Source: Ravibacter sp037191015 (GTDB lineage: Bacteria > Bacteroidota > Bacteroidia > Cytophagales > Spirosomataceae). From it: 64,000 bases of DNA. The notes below the pieces were generated by a model, which worked only from the letters and a program-made list of their open reading frames with translations, was not told the DNA's origin and searched no databases. Where the stretch lies: assembly GCA_037191015.1 (NCBI GenBank), contig JBBCKD010000015.1:124001-188000 (forward strand). The letters are read 5' to 3'. Positions 1 through 9,551 of the stretch are shown one piece after another; position 1 is the stretch's first letter, and each line of letters starts with the position of its first letter. Position numbers and translations under genes: made by a program.

Positions 1-297
1 CAGGGCGTCTTTTTCTTGGATCATTCCGCTCCCTGAAGTATGATGCAGGTATTTCTCCGAAACTGATCTGTGCCGCAATACATTGAAGCACGAATTCTTT
101 ACCGAAGTATAAAGATAACTTTTGATGGCCTGGAGATCATCGGAAACTTCATTCCGCTGATTCCAGTATTTAATGAAAGCATCCTGGACTATGTCCTCCG
201 CCTCGGACCTTGAGTCCAGAATTTTGAACGCAAAGTAGGTAAGGGCGTGATAGCTCTCCTTAAATACCGACTTTAAAGTTTCCTCGCTTGCGTTCAT
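1..297 (-). CDS. ECF RNA polymerase sigma factor, 3' part cut off
   Basis: Reading leftward from the ATG at 297-295, 99 codons are visible before the window ends. The product begins MNASEETLKSVFKESYHA and contains the typical sigma region 2 (aromatic core with SRSEAEDIVQDAFIKYW, then a segment resembling the -10 binding part, IKSYLYTSVKNSCFNVLR). The C-terminal region 4 lies outside the window. It is an extracytoplasmic-function sigma-70 of the kind that in Bacteroidota often controls a FecR/SusCD locus; whether that holds here cannot be seen. The P-type ATPase gene lies upstream on the same strand, 58 bp away. Family assignment is firm; the regulon is unknown. Confidence 0.85.
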   Translation of the reverse strand, partial: MNASEETLKSVFKESYHALTYFAFKILDSRSEAEDIVQDAFIKYWNQRNEVSDDLQAIKSYLYTSVKNSCFNVLRHRSVSEKYLHHTSGSGMIQEKDAL

Positions 298-355
298 TTA
301 TTAAAGTGAGCAGTTGGGATAGTAAAATTACGGGAAAAACCAGTGATCTTCGTGG

Positions 356-2938
356 TCAGCCCGCTTTTTCTCTCGTATTCAGATAAACAGCTCTTACGAT
401 ATACTTGATCCCTTCCAGCAGCAAAAGCGCCCCGAGCGTCACCAGCCCTATAACCTGCAGTGTTTCTCCGCTGAGCGCAGCAGTTTTGAAAACAGGCTGC
501 AGCCAGGGAATATATACGATGGCAAACTGCAGAAGGACCGTCAGTATAACTGTCAGCCACATGCCGCGGTTGGCGAATATATCGGACGCAAAGAGCGAGT
601 GATAGACCGACCGTACGGAGTGGGCGTTGGCAAGCTGCACCAGGCAAAGCACTGTAAAGACGGCCGTTTGTTGCGTTCTTACGTCAAACCCCTGGCGGAT
701 AGCCCACCAGTGAACAAACAGGGCCGACAGCGTCATCACCAACCCGGTGAGGACAATCCTGAGAAAAAGTCCGCCGGCAAAAAGATTTTCCTTTGGCGGG
801 CGGGGCGGGCGACTCATCACATCTTTTTCCGCACGCTCTGCCACCAGGGCCAGCCCCGGGAGCCCGTCGGTAACGAGGTTGATCCACAATATATGGATGG
901 GTAGCAGCGGGATGACGAAACCGAGGACAGGAGCCAGGAATATGACGAGTACCTCGGCCAGGTTACAGGAAAGAACGTACATAATGAACTTGCGAATGTT
1001 CTCATAGATCCTGCGCCCCTCGTGTACTGCCTTGACGATGGTTGCAAAATTATCGTCAAGCAGTATCATTTCCGCTGCATCCTTCGAAACGTCGGTGCCG
1101 GTGATCCCCATCGCCACGCCTATGTCGGCCTGCTTAAGAGAAGGAGCGTCGTTGACGCCGTCACCGGTCATGGCTACAAATTCCCCGTTTTTCTGAAGCG
1201 ACTGTACGATCCTGAGTTTTTGCTCCGGCGACACGCGTGCATACACCGTTATGTCTTTTACTTTCCGGTCAAATTCCTCATCGGGCCATTCGGTCATTTG
1301 AGCGCCCGTCACTGCCGGAGCATCCGTTTCCCCGGCCATTTTGAGGCGTTCGGCGATGGCTTTGGCGGTGAGAGGCTGGTCGCCTGTTATCATGACCGTC
1401 CTGATACCGGCCTGTTTGCACTTCGCTATCGCTTCCACAACTTCCTCACGCGGAGGATCTATCAGTGCTGCCATTCCTAAAAAGCTGAGCCCGTTTTCAG
1501 TTTCTTCCGTGAGGGGCGAAGGCAGCTCCTCCAGGACCTTGAAGCCGAAAAACAGTACCCGGAGGCCTTCGGCTGCCCAGCTCCGGTTCTGCTGTAGCCA
1601 GGTTTCCATCTCTTGCTGCTGGTCCGGCCCGGTCACTTCCGCAATTTTTGAAGGAGCTCCTTTCGTCAGCATCAGGTATTGATCTCCGTACCGGTGAATC
1701 GTGCTCATTCTCATTCTGTCGGAGTCGAACGGAATACGGGCAACCGGCGGCAATTCACGCGATGCTTCTTCTTCCGGTCCGTATTGCTCCAAAGCATGCT
1801 TTACAAGCGCTGTTTCGGTAGAATCGCCCATCATTTCGCCCTCGCCGGTGAAATGCACATCATTGTTCAACAGGAGTGCCTGGTAAAAGAGTGTTTCATT
1901 GCCCGGTACTATCCATTCCTTTTCAACCGTCATCACGTTCTGGGTGAGGGTCCCGGTTTTATCACTGCATATGTAGGTGACCGACCCCAGTGTTTCCACT
2001 GCAGGGAGCTTGCGCATAAGGGCGTTCTGCCTGACGAGCCTCCGGGCTCCCTGGGCCAGCGCAATGGTGATGACGGCCGGGAGCGCTTCCGGCAAGGCGG
2101 CCACCGCCAGCGAAAGAGCGGTCAGGAACATGCTGAAGGGAGATTCCCCGCGCCAGAGACCAAATCCGAAAATAGCTGCGCATATCACCAGTACCACAAC
2201 CGCCAACTGCCGGCTGAAAACAGCCAGGCGTCGTTGTAAAGGAGTTTGCAGTTCAGGGGTGTCCATCATCCCCGCAATTTTGCCCAGCTCGGTGTTCATG
2301 CCGGTCGCCGTAACAACCGCTTTACCGGTGCCGTTGCTGATCACCGTGCCTTTGAATACCATGTTGAGCTGATCGCCCGGGACGAGATTGCTTTCCGGAA
2401 TTGCATCGGTATGCTTTTCAATGGCGTGGCTTTCCCCGGTGAGCGAGGCCTCGTCTGTCCGCAGCGCGCTGACCTCCGTCAGCCGGGCATCTGCCGGCAC
2501 TATATTGCCCGCTTCCAGCAGGATGACGTCGCCGGGTACCAGTTCCTGCGCCTCCAGCTTTACCGGGCTCCCGTCGCGGAGGGCTACCGCATATTGCGCA
2601 GACATTTTCAGCAGCATCCTGATGGATTCTTCGGCCCTGCTTTCCTGTGAAAACCCCAGCCAGGCATTACCGGCTATGATGGCAAGGATCACGTAGGCGT
2701 CCATATGCTCGCCGACAGCAAAAGAAATACCCGCAGCCACGATCAGGATGACGATCATCACGTCTTTGAACTGGGCCAGGAGTATTTTCCATTTGCTTTT
2801 TTGCGGCGCTTCACGGAGCGTATTGGCACCATAACGGGCATGAAGCTCTTCTGACTGACGCGTCGACAGGCCGTCAGGCGAGCTTTTTAGTTCAGCGATG
2901 GCGTCGTCGACAGATTTTTGATAAAATGGATTTCCCAT
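356..2938 (-). CDS. P-type cation-transporting ATPase (Ca2+-ATPase-like, P2A type)
   Basis: An 860-residue inner-membrane ATP-driven cation pump. It has the N-terminal cation-ATPase domain (about 1-75), TGES in the actuator domain (167-170), the phosphorylated Asp in DKTGT (326-330), KGAPS in the nucleotide-binding domain (426-430), TGDGVND (591-597) and C-terminal membrane helices. The TM4 motif is PEALP (283-287) instead of the PEGLP of SERCA/PacL pumps. The TM6 stretch INLVTDGLPGLAL keeps the N-x-x-T-D pattern used for Ca2+ binding. Ca2+ export is therefore the best guess, but Mn2+ or another cation is possible. It appears to be a single-gene unit, between the partial sigma gene and a DUF1801 gene on the same strand. 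Confidence 0.9.
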   Translation of the reverse strand: MGNPFYQKSVDDAIAELKSSPDGLSTRQSEELHARYGANTLREAPQKSKWKILLAQFKDVMIVILIVAAGISFAVGEHMDAYVILAIIAGNAWLGFSQESRAEESIRMLLKMSAQYAVALRDGSPVKLEAQELVPGDVILLEAGNIVPADARLTEVSALRTDEASLTGESHAIEKHTDAIPESNLVPGDQLNMVFKGTVISNGTGKAVVTATGMNTELGKIAGMMDTPELQTPLQRRLAVFSRQLAVVVLVICAAIFGFGLWRGESPFSMFLTALSLAVAALPEALPAVITIALAQGARRLVRQNALMRKLPAVETLGSVTYICSDKTGTLTQNVMTVEKEWIVPGNETLFYQALLLNNDVHFTGEGEMMGDSTETALVKHALEQYGPEEEASRELPPVARIPFDSDRMRMSTIHRYGDQYLMLTKGAPSKIAEVTGPDQQQEMETWLQQNRSWAAEGLRVLFFGFKVLEELPSPLTEETENGLSFLGMAALIDPPREEVVEAIAKCKQAGIRTVMITGDQPLTAKAIAERLKMAGETDAPAVTGAQMTEWPDEEFDRKVKDITVYARVSPEQKLRIVQSLQKNGEFVAMTGDGVNDAPSLKQADIGVAMGITGTDVSKDAAEMILLDDNFATIVKAVHEGRRIYENIRKFIMYVLSCNLAEVLVIFLAPVLGFVIPLLPIHILWINLVTDGLPGLALVAERAEKDVMSRPPRPPKENLFAGGLFLRIVLTGLVMTLSALFVHWWAIRQGFDVRTQQTAVFTVLCLVQLANAHSVRSVYHSLFASDIFANRGMWLTVILTVLLQFAIVYIPWLQPVFKTAALSGETLQVIGLVTLGALLLLEGIKYIVRAVYLNTREKAG

Positions 2939-2984
2939 AGGGGAACGGATAACCGATAAAAATTTACGTACAGGCGTTCAGGCT

Positions 2985-3347
2985 TTACTTCTTCTTCAAA
3001 TTCTCGCTCCGCCTGTGCTTTACAATATCACTGATCAGCTGTAAAGGCATCGGTTGTTCCAATGGGAATTGTACAGACCCTTTCCCCTGTTTGTAAACCG
3101 ACAATGCTTTTTCGAAAGCGCTGTGGCCTGTCGGGGTAGCATAGAAGCCGATATGATTTTTGAAGGCGGCGAAATATACCAGGGGTTTCCCGTTCAATTT
3201 ATAAGCCGGCATTCCATAGCTAATACTTTCCGATGCTTCGGGAGCAGCCTCGAGGATCGTTTTTCTTACTTCTCTCATTACTGCCTGTATTTCTTCGGGG
3301 AAACTGCTCAGGTAAGCATCCACAGTTTCGGGTTTGGCGTTGTTCAT
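2985..3347 (-). CDS. DUF1801 / YdhG-like small protein
   Basis: A 120-residue soluble protein. The start was placed at the ATG at 3347 (MNNAKPETVDAYLSSFPEE) because the frame upstream of it is unlike the family and runs into a short repeat region. It shows the family pattern: the N-terminal helix, EASESISYGMPAY, the hydrophobic strand PLVYFAAFKNHIGFYATP, and the C-terminal part ending in a Lys/Arg-rich tail. B. subtilis YdhG/Fra, an iron chaperone, belongs to this superfamily, but most members have no known job and none is assigned here. The P-type ATPase gene lies 46 bp downstream on the same strand, so the two may be co-transcribed. Confidence 0.75.
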   Translation of the reverse strand: MNNAKPETVDAYLSSFPEEIQAVMREVRKTILEAAPEASESISYGMPAYKLNGKPLVYFAAFKNHIGFYATPTGHSAFEKALSVYKQGKGSVQFPLEQPMPLQLISDIVKHRRSENLKKK

Positions 3348-3387
3348 GGAGTTGGATTGTTGGAAAAGAAGTGAGCTGTTAAGTTGA

Positions 3388-3421
3388 AAAGTCGTTAGGT
3401 CGCAAAATTGCAAAGTCGTTA
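3388..3421. repeat. Short direct repeat in intergenic region
   Basis: The 10-mer aaagtcgtta occurs at 3388-3397 and 3412-3421, within a run of related units (agttgaaaagtcg, gcaaaattgcaaagtcg). The rest of the 180-bp gap between the DUF1801 and GNAT genes (3348-3527) shows no other structure, apart from an aaggag box well upstream of the GNAT start. Such degenerate short units are common in Bacteroidota intergenic DNA. Confidence 0.5.
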
Positions 3422-3527
3422 TATTCGTGTCAATGTCCTTACCATGTAAAGGGAGATATCGAAATAGCAGATACCTGTTCCGGACTGACGTTAAATTAAG
3501 GAGTTACGAAGAGAAATACGAATAATA

Positions 3528-4079
3528 ATGCCTGAATTTCAGATCAGCGATCAACTCTGCCTCCGGCAAACCGATCTTTCGGATGCGCAGGAAATGTTCG
3601 ATACGATAGAACGGGACAGGGACTATTTAAGAAAGTGGCTGCCGTTTGTGGACTGGACGCGTGAGGTCAGCGATTCCGAGTATTTCATCAATTCACTGAA
3701 CCCCCGTACCCGGAGCCCGTCGGACCTCGTATTTACTATCCGGTTCGAGGGGATATTCGCCGGGCTGATAGGTTTTAAGAATACCGATAAGGTCAACAGG
3801 AGATCTGAATTAGGTTACTGGCTGTCTGAATCCTTTCAGAAGAGGGGCATTATGACATTGTCGGTAAAAGCCCTGGTCGACTATGCCTTTGAGGAGCTGG
3901 GCATCAACCGTATACAGATCAGGTGCGCGACGGGTAATATGCCCAGCAAGAGGATCCCGCAGAGGCTGGGCTTTACATTGGAAGGGGTCGAGCGCGACGG
4001 GGAAATTCTGTCTGACGGCTTATTTGCGGATCTGGAAATATACAGCCTTGTGAAGAGGGTAGATACGAAAAGCTGGTAG
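3528..4079 (+). CDS. GNAT N-acetyltransferase, RimL/YdaF type
   Basis: A 183-residue protein expected to transfer acetyl from acetyl-CoA to an N-terminal amine (ribosomal protein Ser/Ala) or a small molecule. It matches the RimJ/RimL branch: N-terminal LRQTDLSDAQEMFDTIERDR, the central GLIGFKNTDKVNRRSELGYW (beta4), the acyl-CoA loop SFQKRGIMTLSVKALVDYAF where the usual Q/RxxGxG is reduced to QKRGIM, then GINRIQIRCATGNMPSKRI and QRLGFTLEGVERD (motif B). No signal peptide. It is divergent from DUF1801 and convergent with trpB, so probably monocistronic. The substrate cannot be read from the sequence. Confidence 0.85.
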   Translation: MPEFQISDQLCLRQTDLSDAQEMFDTIERDRDYLRKWLPFVDWTREVSDSEYFINSLNPRTRSPSDLVFTIRFEGIFAGLIGFKNTDKVNRRSELGYWLSESFQKRGIMTLSVKALVDYAFEELGINRIQIRCATGNMPSKRIPQRLGFTLEGVERDGEILSDGLFADLEIYSLVKRVDTKSW

Positions 4080-4100
4080 CTACCCTCTTCGCAGGACCGG

Positions 4101-5297
4101 TCACATGTCTCTTTCCACGTCTTTATCACCTCTTCCCGACAAGTTGATAATGGCCAGTGCATTTTTATCCTTTAACAGCTTTTTGGCCAGGGCCACCGCA
4201 TGCGACGATTCGATGGCAGGCGTTATCCCTTCTAGGCGGGAGAGAAGCTTGTAAGATTCCACTGCTTCCGAATCGGTTACAGGATAATAGGAGGCCCTGC
4301 CCGTATCCTTCATATATGCATGCTGCGGTGAAATTCCGGGATAATCGAGCCCGGCGGCTATACTTTTTGAAGGCATCGGGTTGCCTTCGCTATCTACCAG
4401 GCAATACGACATCGTTCCCTGGAAAACGGTGGGTTTTCCGAAAGTCAATGTTGCCGCCGTATCGGGCGGGGTACCGCTGCCACCGCCTTCGGCACCGGCG
4501 ATCTGTACGGACAAGTCATCCAGGAATCCCGAAAAAAGGCCGATCGCGTTAGAGCCGCCGCCTACTGCTGCAAAGATCTGATCAGGTAATCTTCCTTCCT
4601 TGATAAGGATTTGCTGGCGTGCTTCGCTACCGATCACACTCTGGAAATAACCTACCATTTTGGGATAGGGGTGCGGACCTACATGCGAACCGAGAAGATA
4701 AAAAGATTCGGGATTTTCGATATAGTAGCCCAACGCGGCGTCGACGGCATCTTTTAATGTCGCAGTTCCCATATCGGTTGTAATCAGCTCGGCGCCAAGC
4801 TGCCTGATACGTCTTACGTTGAGCGCCTGCCGTTCGGCATCGACCCGGCCCATAAAAATCTTGCACGGAATGTTCAGGATGGCAGCTGCAGTAGCAGTGG
4901 CGACACCATGCTGTCCTGCGCCGGTTTCGGCTATCACTTCGGCGGCTCCCATTTCTCTTGCAAGCAGGATCTGGCCAATCGTATTATTAATTTTATGAGA
5001 TCCTGTATGATTGAGATCTTCCCTTTTCAGATAAATTCTGGAACCGACGTATGAGCTCAGGTTTTTTGCATAATAAAGCGGAGAAGGGCGGCCCACATAA
5101 TCGGTCAGGATATCGACGAACTCTTTTCTGAACGACTCCAGGTGGGCCACACTGTCAAAGAATTCGGCAAGACGGGAAAGCTGGCCTTCCAGGACAGGCG
5201 GGATATACGCACCGCCGTAGTTGCCGTAAGTCCCCTGATAAGTCAGCATCCCGGGATTAGGGCCGACTGTCACGATTTTGTTTTCTTCTGGGCTCAT
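4101..5297 (-). CDS. trpB: Tryptophan synthase beta chain
   Basis: A 398-residue PLP enzyme that joins indole and L-serine to make tryptophan. The PLP lysine is K102 in HTGSHKINNTIGQ. The catalytic Glu is E124 in AETGAGQHG, the phosphate-binding loop is AAVGGGSN (246-250), and the C-terminal NLSGRGDKD is conserved. Length and motifs fit the TrpB1 type that works with TrpA, not TrpB2. The N-terminus (GPNPGMLTYQGTYGNYGGAYIPP) is longer than in many homologues. No trpA, trpC or other trp gene is in the window, so it is either an isolated second copy or a split pathway gene. It is convergent with the GNAT gene. Confidence 0.93.
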   Translation of the reverse strand: MSPEENKIVTVGPNPGMLTYQGTYGNYGGAYIPPVLEGQLSRLAEFFDSVAHLESFRKEFVDILTDYVGRPSPLYYAKNLSSYVGSRIYLKREDLNHTGSHKINNTIGQILLAREMGAAEVIAETGAGQHGVATATAAAILNIPCKIFMGRVDAERQALNVRRIRQLGAELITTDMGTATLKDAVDAALGYYIENPESFYLLGSHVGPHPYPKMVGYFQSVIGSEARQQILIKEGRLPDQIFAAVGGGSNAIGLFSGFLDDLSVQIAGAEGGGSGTPPDTAATLTFGKPTVFQGTMSYCLVDSEGNPMPSKSIAAGLDYPGISPQHAYMKDTGRASYYPVTDSEAVESYKLLSRLEGITPAIESSHAVALAKKLLKDKNALAIINLSGRGDKDVERDM

Positions 5298-5452
5298 TAT
5301 GATTATTTTATTAGTTTTGGATTGTATTTGGCAAATTAGAAAAGTGGTTTAACCAGTTAATATAAGAATTTAGCCGGAGACTTTTACTGATGGGATCAAA
5401 CTTTTGACATGGAGACGTATAGTGGTAAAATGCTTTGTCCGGAGCAACAGTT

Positions 5453-6193
5453 ATGAAAGTCACCTTCCCGTTGATTGCGTTTATAATGCTGGCATTCCTC
5501 CATTATGCCGGCGCTCAACGTATAGCAGTTACCCAAAAGACCTCCTATCCTTTTATGATAGACCTGCCAGGGCCCGAAATCCTGGAAAATAAGCCGCCGG
5601 TAGTATTGTTCCTGCACGGCCGGAGCTTATCGGGCGGAGATCTTAAACGCGTGCAGCGTTACGGTCTGATGTACAGTATGGATCTCGGCCGGATCTCTCT
5701 TCCCGCGATCGTTGTGGCTCCTCACAGCAACGGCGGATGGAACCCGGACAAGCTGATAGAAGTGATCGATTTCGTTATCGAAAACTATTGTGCAGATCCC
5801 GACAGGGTGTATGTATGCGGGATGAGCATGGGCGGGTACGGGACCCTGGATCTTGCGGGGAAGTACCCTGACCGGATCGCTGCGGCAGTTGCTATTTGCG
5901 GGGGCGGTTCTGAAAAATATGCCTGCGGGCTTACAAGGGTACCGCTCTGGATACAGCACGGCACCGGCGACCGGATCGTTCCAATGTCAGAGTCGAAGAA
6001 GATTACCAATGCGATCAAATCCTGCGACGATTCGGCCAACGTGACATTAACGCTTATCAACGGAGGCACTCACGGCTCGGTAGAAAGGCTCTTTCACGGC
6101 TACGAAATGTACGATTGGATGTTCAGGCACAGGAAGCAGGCCGGTATTACTTTACTGGACAGGGATTACCGGGGCCTGGAAAACAGCCGGTAA
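5453..6193 (+). CDS. Exported alpha/beta hydrolase (PHB depolymerase/phospholipase-like esterase)
   Basis: A 246-residue secreted serine hydrolase. The ATG at 5453 is chosen over a TTG at 5435 because it starts directly at a signal peptide (MKVTFPLIAFIMLAFLHYAGAQ). The fold is visible as VVLFLHGRSLSGG (oxyanion hole), GMSMGG with nucleophile S125, the Asp in GTGDRIVP (D173) and the His in NGGTHGS (H207). This is the layout of dienelactone hydrolase/prolyl-oligopeptidase-like esterases such as acetyl xylan or feruloyl esterases. The substrate is unknown. It is convergent with the DUF6600 gene and apparently transcribed alone. Confidence 0.8.
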   Translation: MKVTFPLIAFIMLAFLHYAGAQRIAVTQKTSYPFMIDLPGPEILENKPPVVLFLHGRSLSGGDLKRVQRYGLMYSMDLGRISLPAIVVAPHSNGGWNPDKLIEVIDFVIENYCADPDRVYVCGMSMGGYGTLDLAGKYPDRIAAAVAICGGGSEKYACGLTRVPLWIQHGTGDRIVPMSESKKITNAIKSCDDSANVTLTLINGGTHGSVERLFHGYEMYDWMFRHRKQAGITLLDRDYRGLENSR

Positions 6194-6310
6194 CCAGCTC
6201 ACTCTTCACCGTGTATACGTCGCGTCTTAAAACACCGGCGCCGGCTACTGGCCAGACGGTGCCGGGCCGGCAGCCGGCGTTACCCGGCTATATGCAATCA
6301 AGATAGATGA

Positions 6311-7579
6311 CTATTGTCTTCCTTTTCTTTCGCCTGACGAGCTCCGTCCGCTTCTTTCGTTAGAGGCCGGAGCGCTGGTCCTTCCTGAAGGATTGCTGCT
6401 GCGGCTGCCGGATACGGCTTCTCTCGGGGCGGAAGACCTTCCGGTTGAGATACTTTCTCTTGCCGATGATCTTCCTCCGTTAGCGGGAGCAGTCCTTTCT
6501 ACGCCGCTGCGCTGGGCAGGAGGCGTACTGACACGACCGCGTTCGGGTGTACTCACCGATTCCCTGCTACCGGTTCCGGCGGTTCCGGTGCCATACCGGG
6601 AGCTGCTTTCAGGTGAGGCAGTTCTGCCGGTCCGGGATGAAGGAGCGCTTCCTTCGCTGGTCCGGGGCGCAGGAGAGGCTACCGGGTTGGTGCTGCGCGG
6701 AGTGGTTACCGGCGAGCTGGTACGGGCTGATGAGCCCCTCCCGTTGTCGGGACTTATGGTGCCTGAACTTCTGGCGGGGCTTGCACTTCTGGCGGAACCT
6801 GTATTGGCAACAGCCGGACCGTTATCGAAATTTCTTTCGCGCACTTCTATCGCTTTGCGGGCGCTGGCAGTGCTGGTACGTACCGCCGACTCGCGATAGC
6901 TGCCGTTATTCCCGCGGCTCGAGTAGTTATAAACATCTACCCGGTTATTGGTGTGTCTCTGGATATCAGACGACCGGGGGCCGTAGGAATATTCGTGGTT
7001 ATTATGGTTATAATAGTTATTAATGATGGTTGTCTGGTTGTAAATATTGGTTACCTGCGTGCGGGGAGCGCTGTAACGATGCCAGTTCCGGCTCATGAAG
7101 TGGCGCTGGGGAATAAAAACCCAGAAATTGAACGGCAGATTGATCGCTACCCGTACCTGTATACCCGGCATAAGGGGAGCCCATCCGTAATATCCGCCTC
7201 CTGTCCGCCAGTTGACCCATCCAGGGCCCCAGGTATAGTCGGGAACCCACGCCCATCCGAGATAGTCATCGTAAAACCAGCGCCCGTAATGGAAAGGAGC
7301 CCATCCCCATTCATAGTCAGACAGCCATGTATTGCCGTATTCAGTCATTACCCACCTTCCTCTTGTGTAATAAGGATGGAAATCCGGACCTACTGAAGGG
7401 ATCCAGACAGAGCCGTACTGCGGGTGGCCTGACCACCTGCCGTAAGGAGAGAGGGAATTGAAGAAAACTGAAAATGATACCGAAACGCCGGGTTGTGCGG
7501 AAGCTTTCGGAGGAGCAGGCAGACCCGCTGCCAGCATAATCGCCATTAAAGCTATGCCGATATATTTGAAAGTTCTCAT
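6311..7579 (-). CDS. Secreted Trp-rich DUF6600 protein with low-complexity tail
   Basis: A 422-residue exported protein of unknown function. After a signal peptide (cleavage near KASAQ, residue 29), residues 35-175 hold repeated aromatic motifs of the type YGRW, GWAPFHYGRWFYDDYLGW and WAWVPDYTWGPGW, the hallmark of DUF6600. The segment around 185-205 is Asn/Tyr-rich. The last 200 residues are almost only Ser, Arg, Thr, Pro, Ala and Gly, with many SSR, RTS and SGR units and no Cys, so probably disordered, basic and surface-exposed. A role in the cell envelope or matrix is possible but is inference. It stands alone between convergent and tandem neighbours. Confidence 0.75.
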   Translation of the reverse strand: MRTFKYIGIALMAIMLAAGLPAPPKASAQPGVSVSFSVFFNSLSPYGRWSGHPQYGSVWIPSVGPDFHPYYTRGRWVMTEYGNTWLSDYEWGWAPFHYGRWFYDDYLGWAWVPDYTWGPGWVNWRTGGGYYGWAPLMPGIQVRVAINLPFNFWVFIPQRHFMSRNWHRYSAPRTQVTNIYNQTTIINNYYNHNNHEYSYGPRSSDIQRHTNNRVDVYNYSSRGNNGSYRESAVRTSTASARKAIEVRERNFDNGPAVANTGSARSASPARSSGTISPDNGRGSSARTSSPVTTPRSTNPVASPAPRTSEGSAPSSRTGRTASPESSSRYGTGTAGTGSRESVSTPERGRVSTPPAQRSGVERTAPANGGRSSARESISTGRSSAPREAVSGSRSSNPSGRTSAPASNERSGRSSSGERKGRQ

Positions 7580-7717
7580 GGCTGTATCGATTAAAGAGTG
7601 AAACCTGCCTCTTTGATAGGAAAGGGAACGAATAGTTTAATCGCCCGGCAGAAATTTTAGAGGGCGATACGGCGATACACCATATGGCAAGCCATGTTCT
7701 GAAATTGACCGGCGATG

Positions 7718-9481
7718 TCAGTGGCCGGACACAAGGTAGGTTGCCGGCAGGCCTGACGAGTGCCTGATGATCAGCTCTTTTTTAACGGTGTCGTAACGGT
7801 AATCACGGCCTGCTGCGAGTATGTGCGTACCCGCCGTCACAGTGCGGGGTTCTTTTTCAAGATGCAGGGAGAAAACGGAAGGCCTGGCCGCCCCCGACAA
7901 GGTTAATGCTATCTGCGTCCCGGACGAGGCAACCGCTAAATTGGTCTCGGATTGATTATCGGGTGAGAATATGCTGAATGAAAGCTCATTGTCCGGAAAG
8001 ATACGCCATGTGGTATGCCCGGCGTATGTGCTGTCTCCAATGTTCGTATAGGGCCTGGATATGTCCATCGGGATAATGGCTCCTTCCCGTATAAAGACGG
8101 GGAATTCGTCGAGTGGGAAATCCATTTCTATAGTCTGCGGACCGTGGAAAACTTTTTCTTTATCGAACCAGTAACGCCACTGTCCCTCCGGGATCTCCAC
8201 CCGGCGGGTGGTTTGATCTTCAAAAATCGGCGCTATGAGCAGATTGTCGCCGAAGAAGTACTGGTACCTGCCCCCCGCCGGTGTCTGGAGCAGTTTCCCG
8301 CCGCGGTGCCCGCTTACTACGTAATGGTACATATAGGGAACTAACTCGGTATGAAGCCAGGAATAAGCCCGGATGATTTCGAGCTCCTGGCTGCTGCGTT
8401 TCCACAAAGCCCGTTCTCCGTGACCGCCGTTCATAAAGAGCCCGCAGAATGCAGAGAACTGCGCCCAGCGTATATACAGCCTTGGCGGAATGGAATCGCC
8501 TGAGAAACCGGCTACGTCCGACCCGATGACGTTGTATCCCAGCGCGGCGCTTTTCAGGATGCTGTTAATGGCGGATTCAAAGCCCTGTATTCCTTTCAGC
8601 GCAATATCCCTGTCTTTTTTGTCGTCTTTGATCCCGCTATCGCTTTTCCAGTAATGCCTCTGGTCACCTACCCAGGTCACCGGCGCGGCATCCACAGGAG
8701 CAAATCCTTCGGGGTGGAAACCTCTGTCCATCGCCCTGCTCAGGGTAATAAACTCCGGGTTTACAGACCGGCCGTGTTTCAACTCTTCCCTGTAATAGAG
8801 GTCCATATACCGGCGGGTTGTCAATATACCTGAGTGGCTTTTCATATACGGGACAGGAACCGGGCCTGCCTGGCTCCGCATGAGCGTAGCGGTTCCGTCG
8901 AGCTTCCACCCGTCTACGCCGTGCCTGAGCACCTGGCTTTGAAGGTTCCGCCACCAGCGCATCGCAGCGGGGTTCGTATAATCGATAAAGCCGCCTTTTC
9001 CTTTCCACCATTTGATCTGTTGCCCGTTACCCAGCAGGTAGCCGTTTTCGGCAGCCTGATGGTACCAGTCCTCCGATTCGGGGATTTCCGTGTCTTTGCT
9101 CCGGCTATTGACCATCGAGGTCATCCAAAGCACTACCCGGTAACCTTTTTGCCGGAGGCCTGTAAGCCATTGCGCCGGGTCGGGGTATCTTTTTTCGTCA
9201 AAGGTGAAATCGTTGTAACGGAGGCTCCAGGGGCTGTCGATGAGGATAGTCCTGACCGGAATATCGTGCCGTCTGTAGCCGTCCAGCAGCTCGTCGACGT
9301 AGGAGGCGGTATTGTAATCATCCTCCCAAAGCCAGCATTCCAGCGCCCAGGCCGGTGTGAGAGGCGGAAGGCCATGCCGCTGGGCATTGAACGGGATCCC
9401 CCAGAAAGGCAAGAAAAAGCCCAGGTAGGCAATAAAAAAAAGCGACAAAATAATCGCAAGAGCAATGCGGAGCGCTTTCAT
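7718..9481 (-). CDS. Glycoside hydrolase family 31, membrane-anchored, short N-terminus
   Basis: A 587-residue GH31 enzyme (alpha-glucosidase/alpha-xylosidase class, retaining). The nucleophile is D195 in DGWKLDG, the acid/base most likely D273 in WVGDQ, and GSDVAGF (320-326) is the conserved subsite loop. The protein starts with an uncleaved-looking TM or signal segment (about 4-25) and goes almost directly into the barrel. It lacks the large N-terminal beta-sandwich of most GH31 enzymes, in the manner of the YihQ/plant-like short forms; a C-terminal beta domain is kept. Probably periplasmic or membrane-tethered. Substrate not predictable. Downstream of the rhodanese-thioredoxin gene on the same strand (70 bp). 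Confidence 0.85.
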   Translation of the reverse strand: MKALRIALAIILSLFFIAYLGFFLPFWGIPFNAQRHGLPPLTPAWALECWLWEDDYNTASYVDELLDGYRRHDIPVRTILIDSPWSLRYNDFTFDEKRYPDPAQWLTGLRQKGYRVVLWMTSMVNSRSKDTEIPESEDWYHQAAENGYLLGNGQQIKWWKGKGGFIDYTNPAAMRWWRNLQSQVLRHGVDGWKLDGTATLMRSQAGPVPVPYMKSHSGILTTRRYMDLYYREELKHGRSVNPEFITLSRAMDRGFHPEGFAPVDAAPVTWVGDQRHYWKSDSGIKDDKKDRDIALKGIQGFESAINSILKSAALGYNVIGSDVAGFSGDSIPPRLYIRWAQFSAFCGLFMNGGHGERALWKRSSQELEIIRAYSWLHTELVPYMYHYVVSGHRGGKLLQTPAGGRYQYFFGDNLLIAPIFEDQTTRRVEIPEGQWRYWFDKEKVFHGPQTIEMDFPLDEFPVFIREGAIIPMDISRPYTNIGDSTYAGHTTWRIFPDNELSFSIFSPDNQSETNLAVASSGTQIALTLSGAARPSVFSLHLEKEPRTVTAGTHILAAGRDYRYDTVKKELIIRHSSGLPATYLVSGH

Positions 9482-9551
9482 ATCGGAAAGCCTTTATCAG
9501 CAATTCTGATCAGGAGGGGTTGGACAAGGGTACCGGGATACGGATCCCCGG

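Noticed and set aside
4101..5297. trpB being the TrpB2 (stand-alone) class
   Set aside because: Length of 398 residues and TrpB1-type motifs around K102 and the C-terminus fit the TrpA-partner class.
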